The position numbers and the translations under genes were made by a program. A DNA stretch of 64,000 nt from Vicugna pacos. Taxonomy: Eukaryota > Chordata > Mammalia > Artiodactyla > Camelidae. Location of the stretch: NCBI RefSeq assembly GCF_048564905.1, contig NC_132989.1:106742257-106806256 (forward strand), read 5' to 3'. The notes under the pieces are model-generated. The model did no database searches and was not told the DNA's origin. It saw nothing but the letters and a program-made list of their open reading frames with translations. Below, piece by piece: positions 11,329 to 22,690 of this stretch (the stretch's first letter is position 1; the number at the start of each line of letters is the position of its first letter).

Positions 11329-11445
11329 ATGGTAAGTTAGAGTGTGTATGAAGAATCACATAGGACAACTGATGGTAAGTTAGAGTGTGTATGAAGAATC
11401 ACATGGTAAGTTAGAGTGTGTATGAAGAATCACATAGGACAACTG
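11329..11445 (+). repeat. Tandem repeat, three copies of a 43 bp unit (middle copy 31 bp)
   Basis: Copies begin at 11329, 11372 and 11403, each starting ATGGTAAGTTAGAGTGTGTA. The outer copies are identical over all 43 bases. The middle one lacks the last 12. The near-perfect identity implies a recent duplication. Confidence 0.95.
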
Positions 11446-11597
11446 ATAAATCATAAATTGGACAAATGTTTCTAAGATTCGTTAAGTTTTTTTTTTATTC
11501 TTAATTTTCATCTCATACTTTTTCTTCTGTGTCAGTTAGCTTTTGTATTATAACAAACCAAGCCACAATTTGCTGGCTCAAGATAACATTCATTTTA

Positions 11598-12450
11598 CAA
11601 TGAACTATCAGAAAGAGAAATTAAGAAAATGATCCTATTTCCATAAAATCAAAAAGAATAAAATACTTAGGAATAAATTTAACCAAGTAGGTGAAAAATC
11701 TGTATGCTGAAAACAATAAGGTATTGAGGAAATAAAATGAAGAAGACCAAGTAAATGGAAAGATATTCTGTGTTCATGGATTGAAAAGATTAATATTGTT
11801 AAAATATCCATATTACCTAAAGCAATTGGCAAATTAAGTACAATCCCTATTAAAATCCTAATGGCATTTTTCACAGACACAGAACAAACAATCCTAAAAT
11901 TTGTATAGATCCTCAAAAGACTCCAAATAACCAAAGCAATCATAAGAAAGTGTAATGGTAGAGGATTCATATTTCCTGATTTCAAACTATATTATAAAGC
12001 TGTGTGATCAAAACAGTACATGGCATAAAAATGAACATATGGATCAGTGGAACAGAATAAAGAGCCTGGAAGTACCCATGTATATATGGTTATTTAGTTA
12101 TTGATAAAATAGCTAATAATATATAATGGGGAAAGGATAGTCTCTTCAATAAATGGGGTTGGGAAAACTGGACATCTCCACATAAAAGAATGAATTTGGA
12201 CCCCTAACTTGCACTGTACATAAAAATCAACTCAAGATGGATTAAATACTTGAACCTAAGACTTGCAACCATAAAATTCCTAGCAGAAAACATAAGGGGT
12301 AAACTCCTTGACATCAATCTTGGCAATGACTTTTTAAAATTTGAAATCAAAAGCAATAATAAACAAGTGGGGCTACACTGAACTTTAAAATTTCTGCACA
12401 GCAAAGCAAATGATCAACAAAATTAACCTATGAAATGGGAGAAATATGTC
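11598..12450 (+). mobile_element. Old L1 ORF2 C-terminal fragment, sense
   Basis: The + strand translation follows L1 ORF2: [70 protein letters not shown] and PMKWEKY. Many stops interrupt it. Both ends are truncated and the ORF2 end and 3' UTR are missing. It is clearly older than the L1 at 1-1400. Confidence 0.88.
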
Positions 12451-13080
12451 ACAGTCACTATTAGGGCAGCATTTCGAGAGAGAGCAGAAGCTTCCAGGTT
12501 TTTTGAAGAGAAGTCTCAGAAGTTCTACTTTACTTTTGCTGTGTTCTATTACTGTAAATACATCAGTTGAAACAATATTCTGTAGGTATTTATTGAATGA
12601 TTGCATGTCAGCCTTTTCAACCTATACTTATGTCTGGAGGAAGGAGTTTGTAGAAATGTAGTCTTTTAATTTTTTGAACATCGTTGTTCTGATATCTGGT
12701 AAAAAACTTTGTATTGCTTTATGGAATAATTATTCCTTTTATTTTCCTATGAATAATTACCTTTGTTTTTGCAAATTCAAGAAGGACCACAAAGTCAATT
12801 TACTTTATCACTTTTTTTTAACGATTGATGTGACCTACCAGATTGCATTTTAAGCTACTTCAGATTCCTTAGTTTCTGTATTTACTTCTTACGAGAGTAG
12901 ACTAGCTTCAGAATCCCCTAATAAAACGGATCAATGCAAAATAGAAAGGACTTCACAAGAACAGATAAATTACTTCACCACAGGTTGGATCTAGTTTACA
13001 AAAAGTAAATCTGCACATTATGTTTTTTAAAGTATATCCAGAAAATTGGTTTTCATTTATGTACCTCTCAGTGTAGGAAA
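12451..13080. other. Intronic sequence, nothing recognised
   Basis: Unique AT-rich spacer between two L1 pieces. No coding signal. Confidence 0.5.
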
Positions 13081-13082
13081 TG

Positions 13083-13160
13083 GGAATACAGAGCAAACCA
13101 AGGGGGTGAAAGATTTACCAGCAGAGAATATAAAACATTAATTAAGGGAATTAAAGGTGC
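13083..13160 (+). repeat. Short inverted L1 ORF2 piece
   Basis: This is + strand L1 ORF2 sequence (reading VKDLPAEN, then HLIKGIK). It is about 89 percent identical over some 62 bases to the reverse complement of 13560-13618 in the neighbouring - strand L1. The two pieces meet tail to tail near 13165. Confidence 0.75.
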
Positions 13161-13165
13161 ATTCT

Positions 13166-16100
13166 TGCCACCTTGGTCAAAGGTTAATTGACAGTAGGTG
13201 TGGGTTTTTTTTTTTTTCTGTGCTTTCTATTCTGTTCCATTGATCCATATATCTTTGTGTCAATACCATGCTGTTTTGATTACTGTAACTGTAACAGTGT
13301 TCGAAGTCTGGGAGAGTTGTGCCCCCAGCTTCATTTTTTCTTTTTTTTTTCTTTAGTATTGCTTTGGCAATTCTGGGTCTTTTGTGATTCCATATAAATT
13401 TTAGGATTATTTGTTCTAGCTTTGTCAAAAATATACCGGGTAATTTGCTAAGGATTGTGTTAAATCTGTAGGTTGCTTTGGGTAGTATGGCCATTTTAAC
13501 AATATTAACTCTTCCAATCCAAGAGCATGGGATATCTTCACATTTCTTTATATTATCTTTAATTCCTTTAATCAATGTTTTGTATTCTTTGCTGCTAAGT
13601 CTTTCACCTCCTTGGTCAGGTTTATTCCTAGGTATTTTTTGATACAATTTTAAAAGGGATTTTTTTAACTTTTGTTTTCTGTTATTTCATTGTCAGTGCA
13701 AAGAAATGCAACAGACTTCTGTATGTTAATCTTGTATACTGTTACCTTGCAGAATTCATTTATCAGCTCTAGTAGTTTTTGTGTGGCGTCTTTAGGATTT
13801 TCTATAGTCAGTATCATGTCATCTACATATAGTGACAATTTTACCTCCTCTCTTGCAATTTGGATCCCTTTTATTTCTTTTTTTGTCTGATTGCTATGGC
13901 TAGGATTTCCAATACTATGTGAATAGAAGTGGTGAGAGTGGCCATCCTGTCTTGTTCCAGATTTTAGCTTTCAACTTTTCACCATTGAGTATTATGTTGG
14001 TTGTGGGTTTGTCATACATAGCTTTTATTATGTTGAGATATGTTCCCTCTATACCCACTTTGGTAAGAGTTTTTATCATAAATGGATGTGGAATTTTATC
14101 AAATGCCTTTTCTGCATCGATTGAGATGATCATGTGGTTTTTGTTCTTTCTCTTGTTGATGTGGTTTGACATTGATTGATTTGCATGTGTTAAACCATCC
14201 TTGTGATACTGAGATGAATCCAACTTGATCGTAGTGTTTGATCATTTTTGTGTGTTGTTGAATTCAGTTTGCTAATATTTAGTTGATAATTTTTGCACCT
14301 ATATTTATCAAAAATATTGCCTTGTAAATTTCTTTTTTGTTAATGTCTTTGTCTGGTTTTGGTTATCTGGGTGATGGTGGCTTCATAGAATGAGTTTGGG
14401 AGTGTTCCCTTCTCTGCATCTTTCGGAGAAGTTTGAGAATGATCTGTATTAAGTTCTTCTAGGTTGCCCAATTTGTTTTCATATAATTATTCATTGTATT
14501 CCTTTGTGGTTTTTTTCATATTTCTGTGGAAATTTCTGTGGTATCCTTTGTAATTTCTCCTCTTTCATTTCTTATTTTGTTTATTTGGGTTCTCTCTCAT
14601 TTTATCTTAGTGAGCCTGGCCATAGGTTTATTGATTTTGTTTACTCTTTTAAAAACCAGCCCTTAGTTTTACTGATTTTTTTCTATTGTTTTCTTTGATC
14701 TCTATCTTATTTATTTCCTTTCTGATTATTAATATTTATTCTTCTGCTGACTTTAGGTTTTGTTTGTTCTTCTCTTTCTAATTATTTTAGATGGTAGGTT
14801 AGGTTGTTTATTTAAGATTTTTCTTGTGTTTTGAGGAAGACCTGTATCACTATGCAATTTCCTTTTAGGACTGCTTTTGCTGCATCCCATAGATTTTGTG
14901 TGGTTGTGTCCTCATTGTCATTTGTTCTAAGGTGTTTTTTATATTTTCTCTTTGATTTCATCTTTGACCCATTGGGTTTTTAGTGACATGTTGTTGTCTC
15001 CATGTAGTTCGTTCTTTTTTTCTTCCTTCTTTCCTTCCTTCCTTCCTTCCTTCTTTCCTTTCTTCCTTTCTTCCTTTCTTTTCTTTCTTCTTTTCTTTTC
15101 TTTCTTTTCTTTCTTTTCGCTGTGGTTGAGTTCTAGTTCCATGCCATTGTGGTAACAAAAGATGCTTGAAATAACTTCTATCCTCTTAAATTTCTTGAGG
15201 CTTGTTTTGTGTCCTCGTATGTGATCTGTCCTAGAGAATGTTCTGTGTGTGTTTGAAAAAATGCATATTCTGATTTTTTTGGATGTAATGTCCTGAAAAT
15301 ATGAATTAAATCTAACTATTCTATTTCTCTTGTGTCTCTTAGTATCTCTGTCGCCTTACTGATTTTCTATCTGGAAGATCTGTCCATTAATGTTAATGGG
15401 GTGTTAAAATCTCCTACTATTATTGCATTCCCATCAGTTTCTCCCTTTATGTCTGTTAATGTTTATTTTATGTATTTAGATGTTCCTATATTGGGGACAT
15501 ATATGTTAACATGTGTAATATCCTCTTCTTGTATGGATCTTTTTTATCATTATATAGTGTCCTTTATCTTCTTTGTGGCCTTTGTTTTAAAGTCTGTTTT
15601 GTCCAATGAGTATTGTTACCTCTGCTTTCTTGTCATTTCTATTTGCATAAAATATTTTTTCCATCCCCTCACTTTCAGTGTATGTGTATCCTTTGTCCTA
15701 AAGTTGATCTCTTGTAGGCAGCATATTGTAGGCTCTTATTTTATTATCCAATGTGCCACTCTATGCCTTTTGATTGGAGCATTTAGCCCAGTGACATTTA
15801 AAGTAATTATTGATAAATATACATTTATTGCCATTTTAAACCTTGTTTTCTAGTTGATTTTGTATTTCTTTTTTATTTCTTTCTTTTTGTTCTTCCTGTT
15901 CTGGTATGCTTGAATTCTCTTGTTTTTGACTTTTGTGACTCTATTGTATGTTTTTGATTTGTCGTTTCCCTGTTCCAGATAAAGTATTCTTGGTTGTAAG
16001 TTTTTTGTTTTTTTGTTTTTTTTTCTTTTTCCTTTTAGCACTTCAAATATATTGTGCCAGTCCTTTCTGGCCTGTAAAGTTTCTACTCAATCAACTAATA

Positions 16101-17935
16101 GTCTTATGAGGGGTTATTTATATATAACTAGTTGTTTTTCTGCTTTTAAGAGTCTCTTTATTTTTAACTTTGGACATTTTAATTATAATGTGTCTTGGTG
16201 TGAGTGGTGTGAGTCTCCTTGGATTCAATTTATTTGGAACTCTGTGCTTCCTAGATTTGGATGTCTTTTTCCTTCACCAGATTAGAGAAGATTTTTCTTC
16301 AAGTGAGTTTTTTGTCCCTTTCTCTCTCTCTTCATATGCTGGGACCCCGAACGTGCAAATTTTTGTATGCTTGATGTTGTCTTAGAGGTCCCTTGAGCTA
16401 GCCTCATTTTTCTTTCTTTTCTCTTTTTTTCTGATTGGGTGATTGCCACTGTTATTCCATCTTCCAGGTTGCTGACCCATTCTTTTGCATCTTCTAATGT
16501 TCAATTGATTCCTTCTAGTGTATTTTTCATTTTAGTTACTATATTTCTCAATTATGAATTTTGTTTAATATTTTTTTATCCTTAAAGTTCTCACTAAGTT
16601 CAGCCACTTCTCCCAAGCTTGGTCAGCATCTTTATAGCTATTACTATGAACTCTTTATCTGATAAATTGCTTATCTCCCCTTTAGTTAGTTTTCTGAGCT
16701 TTGTTGCTGCTGTTCTTTCTTTTGAAAAATATTTCTTTGTCTCCTCATTTTGTCTAAGTCTCTGTGTTTGTTTGTGTGTATATTAGATACATTAGCACCA
16801 TCTCCCAGTCTTGAAAGAGTGGCTTTCTTGGAAGCTGTCCTTTGGGGCCTGGTGACACAATCCCCCTTGGTCACTAGAGACCGGTACTTTAAGGACATCC
16901 CATGTGGGCTGGTGCCCTTCTCTTGTGATTGGGCTGCAACTGCTGTTGGTGCACTGATGGGTGGGACTGCCCCCTGCCTATGTGTCAGGCCCAGCCATGA
17001 CTTTTTTAGGCACGCTGGGAGGTTAGGCTGGTCCCGGCTTGTCTAGCTGAAAGGTGTGATACAACACCTATGAACGTGGTGATGCGCTGGGGCTGACCCC
17101 TGACACTGCTGGCCGTGAGGCCCCACTGTAATTGCTGCAGGCTGTTCCCCCCAGGTGGGAGCTACTTTGGAAAGACTGGTGGAAGCTGAGGCCACAAACT
17201 TGGGAGGCAGTGTGGGAGCTGATGTGATGGGCTGCTGGTACCAGTCTTCAAGGAACACTAGTGCAGGGCATATAGTATTAGCTAGGTTAATGGAGAGTGA
17301 CAATAATGGTGCTCACTAGCTCTGGGCCAGCTTTGTGAAAAGAGTGTTAAAAAAATAAAAGATACCTACCAGCACTTTTGTCCCTGGAGAAAGTTCCATC
17401 AGCTTCCTGCTTCTTTGGCAAATGTCCTAAAACAAGTCAATGAATCTCCTTCTCATATGACGTGGGCACTTTTTAAGCTGCTGCCTCTTCACTAGGACTT
17501 GGAGTGAATGAGTTTTTATGTGAGCCCTTCATTGTAATGTCTCAGTTTCCAGCAGTCCTCTGGCTCTCCTAGACATGAGCCCCCTTGTTTTCAAATCCAG
17601 ACATTATAGGGACCAGTCTTGGTGCAGATCCCCTAGACTGGAGAGCCTAACATGCAGTTCAGACCTAAGGGAGGGACTCTTACTGTTGTGATACCCCTTC
17701 CACGTGTGGATTGCCACACTGAGGGTGTGAGTTCTGATTAAACTGTGTCTCTGCCCCTCCTACCATTTCAATGATGGCCTTTTCTTTATGTCCCTAGTTG
17801 TAGAAAAGCTGTTCTGCTGGTCTTCGTGCTGTCCTCAGAGGTAGTTGTTCTGTATGTAGTTATAGTTTTAGTGTGTCCACAGGAGGAGGGGTACTCAGGA
17901 CTTTCATGCTCTGCTGTCTTGATCTGGACTCCAGT
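13166..17935 (-). mobile_element. L1 LINE with 5' UTR, lacking its 3' end
   Basis: Read on the - strand from 17935: a GC-richer 5' UTR (about 16900-17935), ORF1 (about 16000-16900), then ORF2 with its endonuclease part (about 15850 downward), RT motif A ([12 protein letters not shown], about 14100-14135), and [20 protein letters not shown] (about 13480-13540), stopping near 13166 inside the C-terminal third of ORF2. The last part of ORF2, the 3' UTR and the poly(A) are missing. Both ORFs are broken by many stops and shifts. The RT active site reads YVDD (about 13815-13829) instead of YADD. A pyrimidine microsatellite (15014-15118) has replaced part of the sequence between the endonuclease and RT domains. 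The 5' boundary at about 17935 is sharp. Confidence 0.88.
15014..15118 (+). repeat. (TTCC/TTTC)n pyrimidine microsatellite
   Basis: An almost pure CT tract of about 100 bp built from TTCC, TTTC and TTTCTTCC units lies inside the L1 ORF2. Confidence 0.97.
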
Positions 17936-18340
17936 ACATTTATACTATTAAATTTCAACTAGTCAATCCTAATGCGACTCTGCCATTGACTTTTTTCATG
18001 GAAGAAAATTAGTATTGAATTTTTGGTAGCACAATGAACTATTTTTGGCAAAGCAACCACACAATCCATGATTCCATTTACCTGCACCATCACAATGGAA
18101 TGTTTCCCCAGTCTCACTGATGAGTTCATTATGTGAGTCTCACTAAATGACCTCTTTAAATCTTCCACCGCTGTGTCACACTGAAGTGCCACAGAATATT
18201 GGAAATGTCATGCTTCTTTTGAAGGGGATCACTTCTCTGAAAGTTTATCACAGCATTGTGTGTATATATAGCAAGGAAGAACCAAGCACAAATATAAGAA
18301 TATGTGATCGTTTTTGTTTTAACCAACTGTTTGTGGTAAG
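17936..18340. other. Intronic sequence, nothing recognised
   Basis: This is the flank beyond the L1 5' end. No gene or repeat signal is seen. Confidence 0.5.
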
Positions 18341-18344
18341 TTGT

Positions 18345-18540
18345 TAGGCTACAGTAGAAAGTAACACCACTAGAATAATCTAAATATTCTTCAGTGAACA
18401 ATGTGGAATGTTATGTAGCTATTAAAATTATATTTACCTAGTTGACCTGGAAATGTCCATAATGTGTTGTTAGGTGCAGAAAAAGTTGTATAGAGTCCTG
18501 TTTAGTATGTCCATAACAACCAGATAGACCTTTAAATGAG
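18345..18540 (+). repeat. Old L1 3' region fragment (tentative)
   Basis: 'aatattcttcagtgaacaat' followed by GTGGAATGTTATGTAGCTAT and TGTTGTTAGGTGCAGAAAAA follows the end-of-L1 sense pattern (ggaatactatgcagccat type). It is strongly decayed. Confidence 0.5.
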
Positions 18541-20185
18541 TGCAGGTAGTTATGGAGAGACATATCTCTGTTAAGATTGCTTTTTTTAAGGGTAATGGCA
18601 CAGGAGTTGAATTTATTTTTCTTACTAAGATCATGTTTTACTTCTCTAATTTAAAATATTCTATAAGATAAATGCAATTAATGACAAGATTTGATTGATT
18701 AGGATATTTTTGTATTGTCCTTTCAGCAAAGGGATGTAAGAGCAGCAGCCTTGGAATTGCTTTGTAACTAAATTTACACTCTGATAGCGTCTGTGTGATT
18801 AAAACAGCTACTGAGATGGCAACTGACAAAACCATGCAAAACTGAGTGATTCTAAGCAACATTTCATAAACCTCTTCCACCAGGTTTAATTTGCAGTCTT
18901 TAGAACTATATATATACATATATACAGATAAAATATATAAAATAGTAATTATACATATTTTATAGTATTATATATAATTATATATGTAGATACATTAATA
19001 ATAATAAAATCAGCCTAGTGAGTAATAAGCCTCTACTGTCTATACTTTGGTTTACATTATTGAGTGCTTTGCAAACTCTTACCTGTCTATACAGAGCCAA
19101 AGTAGCATGCTTGTGATATGTTTATGTTTCTATATTTTAAACCATCTAGATCATATGTTTAAATAATTTGATCTCAATTTAGACTTATTTTGTTATATCA
19201 ACAGAGAAAATGAGAAGAAATGTTGTATGTGGATGAGCCAAAGAATAAGAACAATTACAAAATATTTTATATCACTGTATCATAAAGGCCGTTTTCCCAA
19301 AGCATTTCATAGTATTTTCAATTCACAAGAGTCATTGTCAACAAAGTTCTGCAGTAACATTGTAGAGGGTGGCAGCTCAGTAAGTTGTGTCCCTGAGACA
19401 GGATAACTTGCAGCAAAATAACACTAGCCCAACTGTAGTAAGCAGTGTGAATGAGAAATCGACTTTTATTGTTTAATGCCTCTGAAATTTGGGATTATTA
19501 TTGCAACGTAACTTAACCTGCTCTTTCTGATATATGTCCCCTTGACATGTCACAGAGGATATCCCAAAAAGATATCATATTTGAAAAATAAGCCAGAACT
19601 ACAAACTAAGTTACCTACAGTGGATAAGAGATTCTGAAAATTCCAGAGCATTGAAAACATTAAAAAGTAATTAATGAGGAAAGAGACAGATCACTTTTAC
19701 AGCCCCACACACTGAAGGTGAAAATAATTTGGCTCCAAAAGCCCTTGCAAATATAAGAACTCAGGGAAGGACCTGGGGAAGTCACCTGGGCAACTGTTAA
19801 ATTAAAGATTTCATAACAAGGAAATTTTTTTAAACTTTTCTTTGCATACAAATAAAATGTATTTTTATTATACTGTAAAATATTTGATTTTTTTTTCTAT
19901 CTGAGGGGCATTGGGGCACAAGAATGAAGCAGAAAACAGTTTCCAGTAAAGCAAACAATCCACATAACAAAGGAATAAAAAAGAACAAAACAGCTCTTAC
20001 TAGTAGGCAAAAGAATAAAACAGCTCTTACCATAAAGGTTCTTCTTTTGATGCAAACCAATCATCCCCTTAGGGGCACAAGAATCCTTGACCTGCCTGGC
20101 AAATAGATCAGCCCATTCAGCCACACTTATCAAGAGGTAGCATTCCTACTTAAAATAGGAAACATCAAATGCTTTTAAAATTTTT
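18541..20185. other. Intronic sequence, mostly unassigned
   Basis: AT-rich, with a TATA-rich simple stretch at about 18905-18990. The tail of an unresolved mammal-wide repeat may lie at 19455-19545 (see 5690-6010). The repeated phrase AAAACAGCTCTTACTAGTAG / AAAACAGCTCTTACCATAAA at 19990-20035 is a small local duplication. Confidence 0.45.
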
Positions 20186-20189
20186 TCTA

Positions 20190-21872
20190 TTTTAAATTTT
20201 AATTTGTCTGCTTTATTGAGAGGTACAATTGACAAATAGGAATTGCCTGTATTTAAGGCAATTCCTTGATGTTTGATATATGTGTACATTGTGAAATGAC
20301 CACCATGATTAAGTTTATTAACATATCCATGACCTCACGAAGTTACCATTTTCTGTATGTGTATGTGCACATGAGGAGAAGACTTAAGATCTGCCCTTTT
20401 TAGCAAGGGTCAAGGATACAGTACAGTGTTGTTCACCGTAGTCACTATGCTGTATGTTCAGTCTCCAGAACTTCTTCCTCTTGCATAACTGAAACTTTGT
20501 GCCCTTTGAGGAACATGTCCCTATTTCCTTTCCCCACACCCGCCCCGGCAGCCACCATTCTACTCTCTGCCTTATGAGTTTGAATATTTTAGATTCCACA
20601 TATAAGCCAGGTAAGGCAGTATTTATCTCTGTATCTGACTTATTTTCCTTAGTCTAATGTTCTTCAGGTTCATCCATGTTGTTGCAAATGGCAGGATTTC
20701 CTTCTTATTTTAAAGTTGAAATATATCTGTATCTGTATCTATATCATTTTCTTTATCCATTCATCTGTTAGTGGACAATTAAGTTGTTTCTCTATTTGAC
20801 TACTGTGAATAATAGCCTGTGAGTGCAGATATCTCTTCAAGATAGTGATTTTATTTCCTCTAAAATGAAATCATATCTTTTATCTCATTTTATATGTTTA
20901 ATACATACACATACACCAAAAGTGGGGTGGCAGGATCATACAGTAGTTCTTTTTCAAATTTTTTGAAAAACCTTTATGCTGTTTTTCATAATGGCTGTGC
21001 CAATTTACATTTCCACCAACAGTGAATAAGTGTTCCCTTTTCACCACTCCCTGGCCAATTCTTCTTATCTTTTATCTGTTTGATAATGACCATTCTGACA
21101 GGTGTGACATGATATTTCATTGTACAATTGATTTGCATTGTCCTGATGATTAGTGATGTTGAGCACTTTTACTCATTGGCCATTTGTATGTCTTCTTTTT
21201 AGAAATATCTGTTTATGTGTCCTCTCTCTCTCTCCTTTTTCTTTTTTTGCTATAGAGTTGCATGAGAGCCTTATGTATTTTGTATAGTAACTCATTTCAA
21301 ATATATGGCTTGCAAATATTTCTCCCATTTTAAATGTTGCCTTTTCACTCTGTTGATTGTTTTCTTTGTTGTGCAGAAGCTTTTTAGTTTGATACAATTC
21401 CATCTGTCTATTTTTGCTTTTGTCATGTGTGCTTTTGTTATCCTATCCAAAAAAAACCATTGCCAAGACCAATGTCAGGAAGCATTCTTTATGTTTCCTT
21501 CTAAGTAGCTTTACAGTTTCAGGTTTTAAGTTTAAGGCTTTAAGCCATTTGGGGATGCTTCTTGTATATAATGTGAGGTAACAGTCCAGTTTCATTCTGC
21601 ATGTGGTTACCTAGAATGTCTTAGTTTATTTCTGGGATCTTTATTCTGTTCCATTGGGGTATATCTGTTTTTATCCCAACACCACACTGTTTTAATTACT
21701 GTTGTTTTGTAATATATTTTGAAATCAGAAAGCGTGATGCCTCCAGGTTTTTTGTTCTTGTTCAAGCTCACTTTTGCTATCCGTGATCTTTTATATTTCC
21801 ATAGGTATTTAGGGATTTTGATAGAGATTGCATTGACTCTGTAGATCACTTTGTGTAGCATGGACATACAGT
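20190..21872 (-). mobile_element. Older L1 (L1M-type), 3' UTR and ORF2 C-terminus
   Basis: From the left: the reversed 3' UTR tail (TTTATTGAGAGGTACAATTG), then the long UTR block (TTTAGATTCCACATATAAGC, CATTTCCACCAACAGTGAA) up to about 21300. The reversed ORF2 end follows (TTGTGCAGAAGCTTTTTAGT; translated [17 protein letters not shown] and [20 protein letters not shown]). It is truncated near 21872 at the 5' side. Several breaks are seen in the ORF2 part. It is older than the L1s at 1-1400 and 13166-17935. Confidence 0.88.
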
Positions 21873-22184
21873 GTATTTATGCATTAGAAATATTTATTAT
21901 TAACATCAGCAAAATAGTAAACCATATACTATTTCTAGATAAAAGAATATATTGGATATGGAGAATAATGAGTAGAAAATGTGCCATCATGTTAAAGAAT
22001 TCTGAAGTCATTTGATCTTGACACTTTAAAAATTCTCATTTTGTGGACTAAAGCTTAGAATTAAGGCATTTTCATCTTTTCAAATTATTCAAGTCACATT
22101 AATTGGATTTGGGGAGAATAATTTCTTGTATAATTAAATAGTGCTTATTACTTCTAAATTTTGTATAACTTATGGAAATAAATT

Positions 22185-22690
22185 AAGACCAACCAAATGA
22201 GAACAGGCAAAATCCATTTATTCAGAGTTTGCTATGCAAGTTAAGCGTTATCGCTTGTATTTTGCTAGAGGCTTGAAGGCAGGCAGGGGAATGGGAAAGC
22301 TTTATAGTGGACAAAAGGAAATGCTTCAAGAATGTTATGATTGGAGGTCATTGATATGGGGATTCTGTAGGTGGGTTAAGTCGAAACAGTTCATGCTACA
22401 TGATTGGTTAAGGATGCATAATTTGCCTTATCTGATTGATCTTAAGTTGAAAGTGGAGAAAAATTAGGGAAACTGGAAGTTACTAATCAGGTTGTGGCCA
22501 TTTGAGACTGATTGTTATTATTTGACTTTCTGGATTGTTGCTAGTGAGAGTGATTTGATTTCCTACAATCTGGCTTACAGAGAGCAGCCTGGATCCTGGG
22601 CTGGTTATTATAGATAACGGATTGGTTTCTAGAACTGATTCTCATTATTAAATGTAAAGAACATCCAGATTCTCATTTGAAAGTACTAAC
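22185..22690 (-). mobile_element. Possible LTR fossil (family not resolved)
   Basis: On the - strand an AATAAA signal (22217-22222) lies near the right end of a roughly 500 bp block of mixed composition that matches nothing else here. The layout (promoter-like part, polyadenylation signal, short downstream tail) suggests an old endogenous retrovirus LTR. I found no clear terminal TG...CA or target duplication, so this is tentative. Confidence 0.3.

Noticed and set aside
11329-11445. CRISPR-like array reading of the tandem copies
   Set aside because: The copies are directly joined without spacers, and the window is mammalian.
14939-15158. Lys/Glu/Arg-rich - strand frames
   Set aside because: They are translations of the CT microsatellite at 15014-15118.
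15332-15853. 173-codon + strand open frame
   Set aside because: It is the antisense of the L1 ORF2 endonuclease region in the - strand L1, and its hydrophobic look comes from T-rich antisense sequence.
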